Made by a program: the position numbers and the translations under genes. Positions 18,152 through 26,162 of a DNA stretch of 64,000 nucleotides are shown here, one piece after another. The stretch comes from Peteryoungia aggregata LMG 23059 (lineage in GTDB: Bacteria > Pseudomonadota > Alphaproteobacteria > Rhizobiales > Rhizobiaceae), in assembly GCF_030814435.1 (NCBI RefSeq), contig NZ_JAUSUW010000001.1, positions 577,440 through 641,439 of the forward strand. The letters are read 5' to 3'. The notes under the pieces are model-generated. The model was not told the DNA's origin, ran no database searches, and saw only the letters and a list, made by a program, of their open reading frames with translations. Each line of letters opens with the position of its first letter. Positions within the stretch are counted from its first letter, which is position 1.

Positions 18152-18729
18152 CAACATTCCCATCCATCACCCGGATCGTCACCGGACACACTGACGACGG
18201 TCGGTCCATCCTCACAGAGGTCGGACCGCTGCCCAGTGTCGTCGAAATCACTGCGATCCCGGGAACCATCTTTCACGAGGTCTGGTCGACCACCGCAAGC
18301 CCGGCTCCCGTGGGCAATGGTGCCGATCCGACGCTGGGTCCGCTGGTGCTGCCTCCTCCCCCCGGCGGCACCCGGATCCGGTTCGTCGACATACCACCGG
18401 ATACGGAGGAGTTCCTCAAGACCGGTGCAGAGCGCATGGAAGAAGCGTTCGAGCAGGTCGGCGACAAGGCGGCTTCCACCGTGAAGGAGAACTCGCCACA
18501 CCCGCTGATGCACAGAACGGAATCGATCGACTACGGCGTTGTCATCGAGGGGGAGATGACGCTGGTTCTCGATGATGGCGAGGTGCTCCTCAAGCCAGGC
18601 TCGGTCGTGATCCAGCGGGGAACCAACCATGCTTGGGCGAACCGATCCGGGCGCCTGTGCCGGATGCTGTTCGTACTCGTTGCCGGCACCTACGAGCCCG
18701 GCCTCGCCGACAAACTCGCCGGACAATGA
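18148..18729 (+). CDS. Cupin-domain protein
   Basis: The protein has 193 residues. The N-terminal half is of unknown fold. The C-terminal half contains a cupin barrel with the first motif around HRTESIDYGVVIEGEMTLVLDDG and the second around PGSVVIQRGTNHAWANRS. The metal-binding histidines are only partly conserved. Cupins of this type occur in many ring-degradation operons as small isomerases, hydrolases or unexplained accessory proteins. It starts inside the MFS gene (ATGA overlap) and is followed by the FAH-type hydrolase. Confidence 0.82.
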   Translation: MTTFPSITRIVTGHTDDGRSILTEVGPLPSVVEITAIPGTIFHEVWSTTASPAPVGNGADPTLGPLVLPPPPGGTRIRFVDIPPDTEEFLKTGAERMEEAFEQVGDKAASTVKENSPHPLMHRTESIDYGVVIEGEMTLVLDDGEVLLKPGSVVIQRGTNHAWANRSGRLCRMLFVLVAGTYEPGLADKLAGQ

Positions 18730-18756
18730 AGCCAATCCAGCAGAAATGAGGTCGAT

Positions 18757-19734
18757 ATGAAGTTTGCAACCTATCACGACGGCACCCGCGACGGGCAGCT
18801 TTGGGTGGTCTCCCGCGACCTGAGCCGCGCCATTCCGGCGACGGGCATCGCCACCTGCCTGCTTGAGGCGATCGAGACCTGGGATGATGCCTCTCCGAAG
18901 CTGGCGGCGCTTTATGAAAGGCTGAACAATTTCGAAGAGCCGTTCGCGACCCGTTTCGAACCCGAACGTTGCCTGGCGCCCCTGCCGCGTGCACCGCAAT
19001 GGCTGGATGCTTCCGCCTTCCTCAATCATGGGCGGTTGATGGACAAGGCCTTCGACAATCCGCCGAACCCGGAATTCGAAACCATCCCGCTGATCTATCA
19101 GGGCGCCAGCGATGATTTCCGCGGACCCCTTGCCGATGTCGAGTTCCCCGATGACAAGCTGTTCATCGACATGGAAGGCGAATTCGGCGTCGTGCTTTCA
19201 GACGTCCCGATGGGCACGTCAGCCGAAGAGGCCGAGGCGCATATCCGTTTGCTCGTACAGATCAACGACTGGTCGCTTCGCGCCGTGGGCCCAAGGGAAA
19301 TGCGCGCCGGCTTCGGCTTCCTGCAGGCGAAACCCTCCACCGCCTTTGCCCCGGTCGCGATCACCCCTGACGAACTGGGCGACCACTGGTCGAATGGGCG
19401 TGTCGTTCTGAAGCTGCATGTCGAGATCAACGGCCGTGAAGTTGGTCGCGCCGATGGTCGCGAGATGCATTTCTCCTTTGGCCAGCTGATTGCGCATTGC
19501 GCCCGCACACGCCGTCTCACGGCTGGCACCGTGGTTGGCTCTGGCACGGTCTCCAACGCGGACAGGGCCGCCGGCTCGTCCTGCATTTCCGAAATCAGGG
19601 TCATCGAACTTCTCGATGAAGGGGCCGCACGCACGCCCTTCCTCACCTGGGGGGACCGGGTGCGCATGGAAAGCCGCCTGCCGGATGGCTCGGCCCCGTT
19701 TGGCGTAATCGACCAGCGCGTGGTGAAGGCCTGA
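18757..19734 (+). CDS. Fumarylacetoacetate hydrolase family protein
   Basis: The protein has 325 residues. The C-terminal FAH catalytic domain has the metal-site pattern DMEGEFGVVL (about 142-151) and the downstream pattern NDWSLRAVGPREM. The family hydrolyses or decarboxylates acyl-pyruvate-type products after ring fission. In this operon it should act on the open-chain product of the extradiol cleavage. A GAGG site lies before the ATG. Its TGA overlaps the ATG of the following dehydrogenase by one base. Confidence 0.88.
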   Translation: MKFATYHDGTRDGQLWVVSRDLSRAIPATGIATCLLEAIETWDDASPKLAALYERLNNFEEPFATRFEPERCLAPLPRAPQWLDASAFLNHGRLMDKAFDNPPNPEFETIPLIYQGASDDFRGPLADVEFPDDKLFIDMEGEFGVVLSDVPMGTSAEEAEAHIRLLVQINDWSLRAVGPREMRAGFGFLQAKPSTAFAPVAITPDELGDHWSNGRVVLKLHVEINGREVGRADGREMHFSFGQLIAHCARTRRLTAGTVVGSGTVSNADRAAGSSCISEIRVIELLDEGAARTPFLTWGDRVRMESRLPDGSAPFGVIDQRVVKA

Positions 19735-20651
19735 TGCGGATCCTGGTCACCGGAGCCGAGGGGTTTCTCGGGCGCGGCCTCGGTGCCGCATTGCCCAAGA
19801 CATATCCAGACGCGCAGCGGATCGTTCTGACTGACCGTTCATTTGCGGCAGCGGGCGGCACAAGCGGCATTGAGCATCTGCCCGGTGACCTTGGCGACCC
19901 AGACTTTCTCGATCGGTTGATCGAACCGGGCTTCGATCTCGTCTTTCATCTGGCGAGCATTCCGGGCGGACTGGCGGAGCGTGACCAGACGCTCGGCCAT
20001 CAGGTCAATCTCCTGGCGCCACTCGGCCTCGTGGAAAAGTTAGCCAAGCGCCAGCCGGGCTTGCGTTTTGTCTTTGCATCCTCGATCGCTGTCTATGGTG
20101 ATCTGGGGCAGGAAATAGTCACCGACACAACAGCCTGTCAGCCTGAGCTCACCTATGGCGCTCACAAGCGGATCACCGAGATCTTGCTGGCCGACATGAC
20201 GCGCAGGGGTGTGCTGTCAGCCATAAGCCTGCGTTTCCCAGGCCTCGTCGCCCGTCCCGCCACAGAAAGCGGCCATGGCTCGGCATTCATGAGCCAGATC
20301 TTCCACAGCATAGCGGCAGGAGAGCCCTATACCTGCCCGGTTCCGGCGGAAAGCACCTGCTGGTGGATGTCGAACAGTGCTGCCGTTGACGCTCTGCTGC
20401 ACGCAGCAGGCGCAACCGCGGCACAAAGTGTAATCCAGCCGCCAGTGCTTCACGCGAGCGTTGCCGATGTCGCAAATGCCGTCGCCCGCGTGACCGGTCA
20501 GACGGCGAAGGTGACGTTCGGCAAGGACGCCACCCTGCAACGCATTTTCGGCGCCATGCCGCGGCTGGATGCAAGCACGGCCATTTCTTGCGGCTTTCAG
20601 GCGGATGTCGATCTCGATGCGCTTGTGAAAGCAGCTCTTTCAGGAGATTGA
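19734..20651 (+). CDS. NAD-dependent epimerase/dehydratase, DenD-like
   Basis: The protein has 305 residues. It is an extended SDR with the cofactor motif TGAEGFLG (6-13), Ser in FASSIAVYGD and the catalytic Y-G-A-H-K. The pattern HLASIPGGLAE and the overall length resemble D-erythronate dehydrogenase (DenD). In this operon it probably oxidises or reduces a hydroxy-acid intermediate. It starts at the stop of the FAH-type gene (TGATG) and ends 3 nt before the cyclase gene. It could also be a true sugar epimerase, but the surrounding genes do not suggest that. Confidence 0.83.
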   Translation: MRILVTGAEGFLGRGLGAALPKTYPDAQRIVLTDRSFAAAGGTSGIEHLPGDLGDPDFLDRLIEPGFDLVFHLASIPGGLAERDQTLGHQVNLLAPLGLVEKLAKRQPGLRFVFASSIAVYGDLGQEIVTDTTACQPELTYGAHKRITEILLADMTRRGVLSAISLRFPGLVARPATESGHGSAFMSQIFHSIAAGEPYTCPVPAESTCWWMSNSAAVDALLHAAGATAAQSVIQPPVLHASVADVANAVARVTGQTAKVTFGKDATLQRIFGAMPRLDASTAISCGFQADVDLDALVKAALSGD

Positions 20652-20654
20652 CCC

Positions 20655-21434
20655 ATGAAGATCATCGACCTTTCTGTCGCCATTGAAAACGACGTTCCCG
20701 CCGATCCGCCGGGTCTTGGCCCGAGGATCAGCTATACGAGCCACGCCGAGGGCGCCGAAGAGGTTCTGCGGTTCTTTCCGGGCCTCGACATCGCCGACGT
20801 TCCCGGCGGCGAAGGCTGGGCCGTCGAACAACTCAACCTGACGGCTCATGCCGGGACGCATCTTGATGCCCCCTGGCACTTCGCCTCGACCATGAACAAC
20901 GGTGAGCGCGCCTGGACGATCGACGAAGTGCCGCTCGACTGGTGCATCCGTCCTGGCGTAAAGCTTGATCTGCGCGAACTGCCGGACGGATATGTTGCCA
21001 CCGCATCCGATCTTGAAGCGGCACTTGAGGCGACGGGCCATCACTTGCAGCCGTTCGATATCGTGTTGATCAACACCGCCGCCGGCGCTGCCTATGGCAG
21101 GCCGGAGTTTCTTGGTCGCGGCTGCGGTATAGGCCGCGAGGCAACGCACTGGCTGATGAACAAGGGAGTTCACATTGCCGGCACGGACGCCTGGTCCTGG
21201 GACGCACCATTCCCCGTCACGGCGAGGCGTTTTGCCGAAACAAGGGATGCAGGTCTGATATGGGAAGGCCACAAGGCCGGTCGCGAAGGCATATTCCTGC
21301 ATATGGAAAAGCTGACACGGCTTGCCGAACTGCCGCCATCCGGCTTCACCGTTTCCTGCCTGCCGGTCAAGATCAAGGGCGGTTCGGCAGGCTGGTGCCG
21401 CGCCGTGGCCCTTTTTCCGTTGGAAGAGGCGTAA
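20655..21434 (+). CDS. Cyclase family protein (kynurenine formamidase-like metallohydrolase)
   Basis: The protein has 259 residues with the family signature H-A-G-T-H-L-D-A-P-W-H at about 65-75, the divalent-metal site of the formamidase/cyclase superfamily. The family hydrolyses amides, lactones or esters. It is the last gene of the aromatic operon, 3 nt after the DenD-like gene, so it may open a lactone formed in the pathway. A GGAG site precedes the start. Confidence 0.87.
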   Translation: MKIIDLSVAIENDVPADPPGLGPRISYTSHAEGAEEVLRFFPGLDIADVPGGEGWAVEQLNLTAHAGTHLDAPWHFASTMNNGERAWTIDEVPLDWCIRPGVKLDLRELPDGYVATASDLEAALEATGHHLQPFDIVLINTAAGAAYGRPEFLGRGCGIGREATHWLMNKGVHIAGTDAWSWDAPFPVTARRFAETRDAGLIWEGHKAGREGIFLHMEKLTRLAELPPSGFTVSCLPVKIKGGSAGWCRAVALFPLEEA

Positions 21435-21864
21435 CCCGCTACGGATAAACATCATCCCGGCAGCTCGTGTCTGGCGGCGGGTGATTGTGCCCCGAGATAT
21501 ATCACGCTTCCAGCGCTGATGAAGGCAAGAACACGCACTTCAAGTGCCATTAACTTTGTCTGCCGCAAAGGTAAACGACGAACTCTACCAAAAATGACCA
21601 TGACCTGAGACCCTGAAGTTCCTCCAGCTTTTGGGGCCTAGAACACCTTGCCCGCGAGCGTCCGGCCAGTCCGTTTCAACACCGTCGGCTTCCTGCCTTG
21701 GGTGCAGGAGTTGAAAAGCCCCAATAGCCATTGACCGGACGCATGAGTGTCGTCTCCAGTTTGACCTTAGGCTGAAGAAGAGCCCACCCAGACAAGATCG
21801 ACGTTCTCGCCACTCTGACTTTGTCCTCGCCAGATGCATCAATCCAGCCCACGGGGCTCACCGC
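21435..21864. other. Intergenic gap, no gene recognised
   Basis: This 430-nt interval lies between the convergent ends of the aromatic operon and the tannase gene. Short ORFs on the minus strand (for example around 21585-21842) contain no family signature and no ribosome-binding site. The composition looks like decayed sequence, possibly a trace of a mobile element, but nothing identifiable was found. Confidence 0.4.
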
Positions 21865-23571
21865 TCAAGGTCGAGACGGCGGCCCTGCTTGCGCCAACAC
21901 ATCTGCCAGCCAGGCATAGGCTTCCTGCACATCGTAATTGCCGCTGTGAGCGGTCATCCAGGGCAGGCGGAAGTCGACGGACTTTACATCGCTATCCATG
22001 CGGGCCGCTTCGGCAAGCGAGAGTTCCACGGCAAAAGAGGTATCCCTGTCGATCATGCCATGGCGGATATACCAGTAACCTGCCGCCTTCGCCTCGGTGC
22101 GAAGATAGGCCATGGGGTTGATCAGGCGCAGCTGCTCGGCAAGCGCCGCGCCTGCTCCACTTGTATAGCCTTCCCAGTCCATGCCGGTATCGTCGGGACC
22201 GGATCCATCCCCTTTGACCTCGTTGTTGTTCCAGCCGAAGGCGCTGAAGTTCGAATAGGCCTGCGTTGGCGCGCCAAACAGCGAGTTCTCGCCGTCAATG
22301 CCTTCGTTCCCGGTATTGGCGCTGCGGTCGAAGGCGGGCACGTTCTTCAGCGCGGAGGTCTTGGCGACGAAACCCAGGAAGGCGTCGAAGTCGAGTGCCG
22401 TCACGGCGCCGTTTTCGACGGTCACCCAATCATTCTCTAGAACGAGCGTCTTCTCGCCGCCTCGCTGCCGCAGAGTGATTTCGAAATCTTCGCCACGGGC
22501 GGGGACTGTGCCACCTGCTGCGACATCGCGTTCGACTTCCTTGCGAACCTCATCGGTGATTGCGGCCTTCATGGTCGCAGAGGTGAGCGGCGCGCCATCG
22601 GCGCGGGTCAGCTTCAAGCCATCCAGATAGGCGGGATATGCGGCAGCAAGCTCAGCGGAGGCAGCCTGCGCCCGTCCGCTCCAACGATTGTCTGCGGTGT
22701 TTTCCGCCGTGCGGATGCCGCTATAGAGCCATTCATAGGCCATGTCGGCGTGACCGAGATCGGTGATCGGGCAATAGGCGATGACGGCGAAGACGTCGTC
22801 GTTGAGACTGCTTGTCCCTTCTTCCGCAACGCCGGCAGCACCAATCTCGGCCAGATGGCGCAGATAATCCGGGCTGTTCCCGCTCGCGGCAACCACGGAA
22901 GACAGACCGCCCCCGCCGGAGGTTCCGGTGATGACAATGCGCTCCGCCGATCCGGGCAGGGTCGTATCGTTGAGCCTCAGGTAACGGATGGCCGCTTTGG
23001 TGTCGATCACGGCAGCAGGCGCCTTGCCCGGAAGGCTGCCATCGGCCGCCAGAATGCCGCGTCCGCGACTGCCGATATCAACATAGACATAGCCGGCAGC
23101 GAGCGCCGCCCCGGCCTTGTCCGTATCGCTGTCCGATCGGTAGGTGCCGCCGTCTTCGATATCGGACTGAAGTTCGCTGGCGAACCAGCCGCCGTTGTTG
23201 ACATTCAGGATGATTGCCGAGGTCTCGGATGCCGTCTCCGGAACGAAGATGCTGAGCTTCTGGTATGTCAGCGGATCGACAAGCGTTTGCGTATCCGCGC
23301 CCGAGGGACTTCCGCCCGGCCCCATCCTGCGGGCCGGCTGCTCGGATGCCATAGCGACAGGCTTGCCGACATAAACAGCATCATAGCGGCGCAGCACCAT
23401 GGCTTTGCCATCCACAGTAACATTGACGACAGCAAAGCGCGCGGGATCGAGTGTCAATGCCGTGTCGAAAGCACCTTGCGCCATCGCATCTGCCGCCGTC
23501 AAACTCGCCATCATGCTCACCCCGCCCAAAAGGCCGCGCATGGTTCTCGATAAGGGTTTCATCAGGTTCAT
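21865..23571 (-). CDS. Subtype-B tannase (tannin acyl hydrolase)
   Basis: The protein has 568 residues with a signal peptide (to about AMAQG, 32). The alpha/beta-hydrolase core has the nucleophile motif GTSGGG with Ser218. The segments AYCPITDLGHADMAYEW, YWYIRHG.IDRDTS (Asp508/510) and AHSGNYD (His542) align by eye with Lactobacillus plantarum tannase. The predicted reaction is hydrolysis of galloyl esters to gallate in the periplasm or outside. It follows the Tat-exported esterase by 63 nt on the same strand and lies just beyond the aromatic operon. An in-frame ATG three codons later is an alternative start with a better spaced AGAGG. Confidence 0.87.
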   Translation of the reverse strand: MNLMKPLSRTMRGLLGGVSMMASLTAADAMAQGAFDTALTLDPARFAVVNVTVDGKAMVLRRYDAVYVGKPVAMASEQPARRMGPGGSPSGADTQTLVDPLTYQKLSIFVPETASETSAIILNVNNGGWFASELQSDIEDGGTYRSDSDTDKAGAALAAGYVYVDIGSRGRGILAADGSLPGKAPAAVIDTKAAIRYLRLNDTTLPGSAERIVITGTSGGGGLSSVVAASGNSPDYLRHLAEIGAAGVAEEGTSSLNDDVFAVIAYCPITDLGHADMAYEWLYSGIRTAENTADNRWSGRAQAASAELAAAYPAYLDGLKLTRADGAPLTSATMKAAITDEVRKEVERDVAAGGTVPARGEDFEITLRQRGGEKTLVLENDWVTVENGAVTALDFDAFLGFVAKTSALKNVPAFDRSANTGNEGIDGENSLFGAPTQAYSNFSAFGWNNNEVKGDGSGPDDTGMDWEGYTSGAGAALAEQLRLINPMAYLRTEAKAAGYWYIRHGMIDRDTSFAVELSLAEAARMDSDVKSVDFRLPWMTAHSGNYDVQEAYAWLADVLAQAGPPSRP

Positions 23572-23634
23572 CCTCTTTCCAACGGTGGTAGACGCATTTT
23601 GTGATTGTCCATCAAGACAGACCAGAGCGCCAGC

Positions 23635-24909
23635 TCAGGCCCTAGCCTGCCGGAACAACCAGTCGCGGATATGGTCGATCTCGTAGGCGATCCGCCAGGT
23701 GTTGACGTGGTTGGCCGCGGGGCTGTCCTCCTGGCCCTCAGGATGCACGGTGCCGGTTGCAAAATGCGCATGGAGGATCGGCGTGCCGCCGGTTTTTTCC
23801 AGCTCGGCTGCGGCAGCGGAGAGGTCTGCGGGCGTCGCCCGACCGTTCCATTCCGCCCGGGAGACCTTGGCGCCTTCGGCTTCGAGAACCTCCATGATGG
23901 CGTTCTGTCCCGGATAGGCCTTGGCGTCGCCAGCGCTGACCACGACCCACATCTTGTCCGTGGCGAGCGGCTTGCAAAGTTCCGGTGCCCATTGGCAGGC
24001 GACGAGGAAGGACGCGGCAAACAGATCCGGATACTTGATGTTGATCGCGATCGACAGCATGCCGCCACCCGACTGGCCCGTCGTGTAGAGCCGGTTCTCA
24101 TCGATCGAGTATTCCGCTGCGACCGCCTTCAGCAGCCCAACCACAAGGTCAAGATAGGGCGATTCTTCCGACTGGTCGTTGACGAATTGCTCGGGAAACT
24201 GCGGCGCGACGACGAAGCAGGGCCGCTTTGCCTGTTCCGCCGGATCGGCCCAGATGACAGCGCCCAGTCCCTGCACCAGCGTGCGGTCGACTTCAGTCGA
24301 GGTCACACCCGCATCATGCATGAAATTGACCAGCGGATAGCGCTTAGACGGGTCGTAGTCGCGCGGGATGAAGAGATTGTAGGCGAGCGTCTTGCCGGTC
24401 GCCGGATCGGTGTAGACGAGCGGCTTGAACTCGTCGACGATCAGGTTCTTCTGCGTTGTGTTCGAGACGGCCGTATCATTTGCAGCAATCTCATCGCCGC
24501 CAACCGTCTTGACCGCCTTGGCCTGGACCACACTCGCCTCGGCCTTCTTGTGCACGATGTCGCGCTTCACATGGATATAGGTCGGCGCTGCCGTATCCTC
24601 GGGCGACAGTTCGACAATGACGAAGCGGCCGTTGCGGCCCTCGGCGGAAAGATCTGCCGTCGTGTTGGCATAGACGCGCGTCACTGCGCGGTCGGCAACG
24701 GTAAATGCGTCCGCAGACAGAGCGGCCGTCTCGATCTCCGTGCCGTATTCAAGCGCCAGCGCCGTCAACCGCTGACCATTGCCGAAGACCTGCGTGATGG
24801 CGGTCACGACCTGAATTCCAGCGCCGCCCTCGACGGCAAGGACAAGACGGGGCGTGCCAGCGGCAAGACCGAGGCCTGCAAGGCTGACGAGGAAGGTACG
24901 TCTGTTCAT
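23635..24909 (-). CDS. Tat-exported alpha/beta-hydrolase esterase (PHB-depolymerase/feruloyl-esterase-like)
   Basis: The protein has 424 residues from the ATG at 24907-24909, which has GGAG 6 nt upstream. The N-terminus NRRTFLVSLAGLGLAAG is a twin-arginine signal. An about 130-residue beta-rich N-terminal domain precedes a catalytic domain with PLVNFMHDAG, nucleophile Ser280 in TGQSGGGM and a C-terminal histidine near AANHVNTW. The two-domain plan matches bacterial carboxylesterases with an Ig-like lead domain. Together with the downstream tannase it suggests export of two esterases that act on plant phenolic esters. The substrate is inferred. Confidence 0.82.
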   Translation of the reverse strand: MNRRTFLVSLAGLGLAAGTPRLVLAVEGGAGIQVVTAITQVFGNGQRLTALALEYGTEIETAALSADAFTVADRAVTRVYANTTADLSAEGRNGRFVIVELSPEDTAAPTYIHVKRDIVHKKAEASVVQAKAVKTVGGDEIAANDTAVSNTTQKNLIVDEFKPLVYTDPATGKTLAYNLFIPRDYDPSKRYPLVNFMHDAGVTSTEVDRTLVQGLGAVIWADPAEQAKRPCFVVAPQFPEQFVNDQSEESPYLDLVVGLLKAVAAEYSIDENRLYTTGQSGGGMLSIAINIKYPDLFAASFLVACQWAPELCKPLATDKMWVVVSAGDAKAYPGQNAIMEVLEAEGAKVSRAEWNGRATPADLSAAAAELEKTGGTPILHAHFATGTVHPEGQEDSPAANHVNTWRIAYEIDHIRDWLFRQARA

Positions 24910-24966
24910 AGGGTGCTCCAAAGTCGTGGAAGTGGCCGTGAATTGATTGCCAGTTGAACGGCGGCT

Positions 24967-25605
24967 TCACTCAATTCCGTCGCCGGTCGCAGAATTATCT
25001 TGAGCAGGCTCGCCTCTCTCCCGCCGCCAGCTTCGCCAGAGATGGAAACCGGTCACGAGCACCAGGGTGCCGAGCAGCACGATGCCGATCGCGTTGCCGA
25101 TGAGCGATGCGACCTGGGCGATCTGGCTGGCGAAAACATAGCCGAGCAGGCTGTAGCCGCAGCACCAGCACACGGCACCGAGAACGGCAGCAAGCGTGAA
25201 GGAGGCCCAGGGCAGAGACAGGGCACCCGAGAGATAACCCATATAGGGACCAAGCGGGCTGAACACGGTGCGGCTCAGGAACACCGCCACCGGCCCCCGG
25301 CGGGCAAGCAGCCCCTCAGCCTTCCCGAACAGCCCTTCCATGCGGGGATGCCGACGCAAGCTTGCCAAAAGCGGCGCGCCACCCTTGCGCGCCAGGCCAT
25401 AGGCAAGCTGGTCGCCGATCACGAAGCCGCCAAAGGCTGAGATCTGAACCTGCCACAACACCAGATCACCGCTGGACGCAAAGCCTCCGGCGGTCATGAC
25501 GAGGATCGAGGAGGGCACCGGCAGCGCCAGGCACGACAGCAGCAATGCACCCATGATGAGCCAAAGGCCATAGGTCGGGACGAGCCCGAGGAGGATATCA
25601 GTCAT
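24967..25605 (-). CDS. DedA-family (SNARE-associated-like) inner-membrane protein
   Basis: The protein has 212 residues with five or so membrane segments. It carries the DedA landmarks: an early LLLSCLALPVPSSIL stretch, FGGFVIGDQLAYGLAR, and FLSRTVFSPLGPYMGYLSGALSLPW, whose arginine-containing motif corresponds to the F-x-R-x-(h)-P-x-x-R region. DedA proteins work in membrane lipid transport and envelope stress tolerance. The chosen ATG overlaps the end of the upstream 140-residue gene by 8 nt. It is 57 nt before the esterase gene, so all four minus-strand genes may share one transcript. Confidence 0.83.
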   Translation of the reverse strand: MTDILLGLVPTYGLWLIMGALLLSCLALPVPSSILVMTAGGFASSGDLVLWQVQISAFGGFVIGDQLAYGLARKGGAPLLASLRRHPRMEGLFGKAEGLLARRGPVAVFLSRTVFSPLGPYMGYLSGALSLPWASFTLAAVLGAVCWCCGYSLLGYVFASQIAQVASLIGNAIGIVLLGTLVLVTGFHLWRSWRRERGEPAQDNSATGDGIE

Positions 25606-26020
25606 GGTCGTCAGCCCCGGCCTCGCCGCGTCCGTGCTCCAGACCGGGCGACATGTCCTCGCGTCCATCGTTTTGCCGTCTCCGCTCCGCTTCGAGCGCG
25701 GCCTTGGCCTTGCGAATGCGCGCTTCCAGTTCCGGAAGCGTGATGCCCATGTGCTCGACCACATCCGCCAGCGTCGGCTGCTTGTGGTCGGGCTCAAGCT
25801 GCATCTCGCGGATAATCACCTCGCGGGGCAGGTCCCAGGACTTCGCCACATAATAGGGGGACATCCACGGCGCCAGCGACTGCTCCTGATGGGCGGGATC
25901 GGAGAAATAGAGAAGTTCCGAGACGAAACGCACGCCGAACCAGCTGAGCCCGGCAAGGCCGATGACCAATACGACAGTCGGCAGCGGATGCCGGGTCAGG
26001 AGAAATCGGAAGAAGCGCAT
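25598..26020 (-). CDS. Small single-pass membrane protein of unknown function
   Basis: The protein has 140 residues from the ATG at 26018-26020. One membrane helix (LPTVVLVIGLAGLSWFGVRFVSELLYF, about 13-39) follows a short basic N-terminus. The rest is hydrophilic, with a predicted helix ITLPELEARIRKAKAALEAERRR and an Asp/Glu/His-rich tail ending in GADDHD. It is not a family I can name. It is the first gene behind a candidate ECF promoter and overlaps the DedA gene by 8 nt. A role as a partner of the DedA protein is plausible only from this coupling. Confidence 0.7.
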   Translation of the reverse strand: MRFFRFLLTRHPLPTVVLVIGLAGLSWFGVRFVSELLYFSDPAHQEQSLAPWMSPYYVAKSWDLPREVIIREMQLEPDHKQPTLADVVEHMGITLPELEARIRKAKAALEAERRRQNDGREDMSPGLEHGRGEAGADDHD

Positions 26021-26049
26021 GGGGTATCCAGGTGACTGTGATGGCGCTT

Positions 26050-26075
26050 GAACGAAAGCCCTCACCGTTTCCGTC
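26050..26075 (+). promoter_or_regulatory. Candidate ECF-sigma promoter for the sigma-factor operon
   Basis: GAAC at 26050-26053 and CGTC at 26072-26075 are separated by 18 nt, with TTTC just before CGTC. These match the general GAAC/CGTC pattern of ECF-sigma promoters. The predicted start point would lie about 80 nt before the sigma gene. The same pair with the same 18-nt spacing occurs on the opposite strand at 26105-26130. Confidence 0.55.
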
Positions 26076-26104
26076 GCGGCTGCAACGAGAAAGATCGATC
26101 CTCC

Positions 26105-26130
26105 GACGGAAAATCCTTTCCCCACCGTTC
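26105..26130 (-). promoter_or_regulatory. Candidate ECF-sigma promoter for the DedA/esterase/tannase genes
   Basis: On the minus strand GAAC (26130-26127) and CGTC (26108-26105) are separated by 18 nt, again with TTTTC before CGTC. It is identical in layout to the plus-strand motif at 26050-26075. It would give a 5' leader of about 80 nt before the gene starting at 26020. The two promoters face each other, so their first transcribed bases overlap. Confidence 0.55.
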
Positions 26131-26162
26131 AACATGGCAGTTCTTGTCGCCAACCTTCGTGA

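Noticed and set aside
21585..21842. Minus-strand 85-codon frame between the cyclase and tannase genes
   Set aside because: It has no recognisable motif or ribosome-binding site. It may be a decayed mobile-element trace but cannot be assigned.
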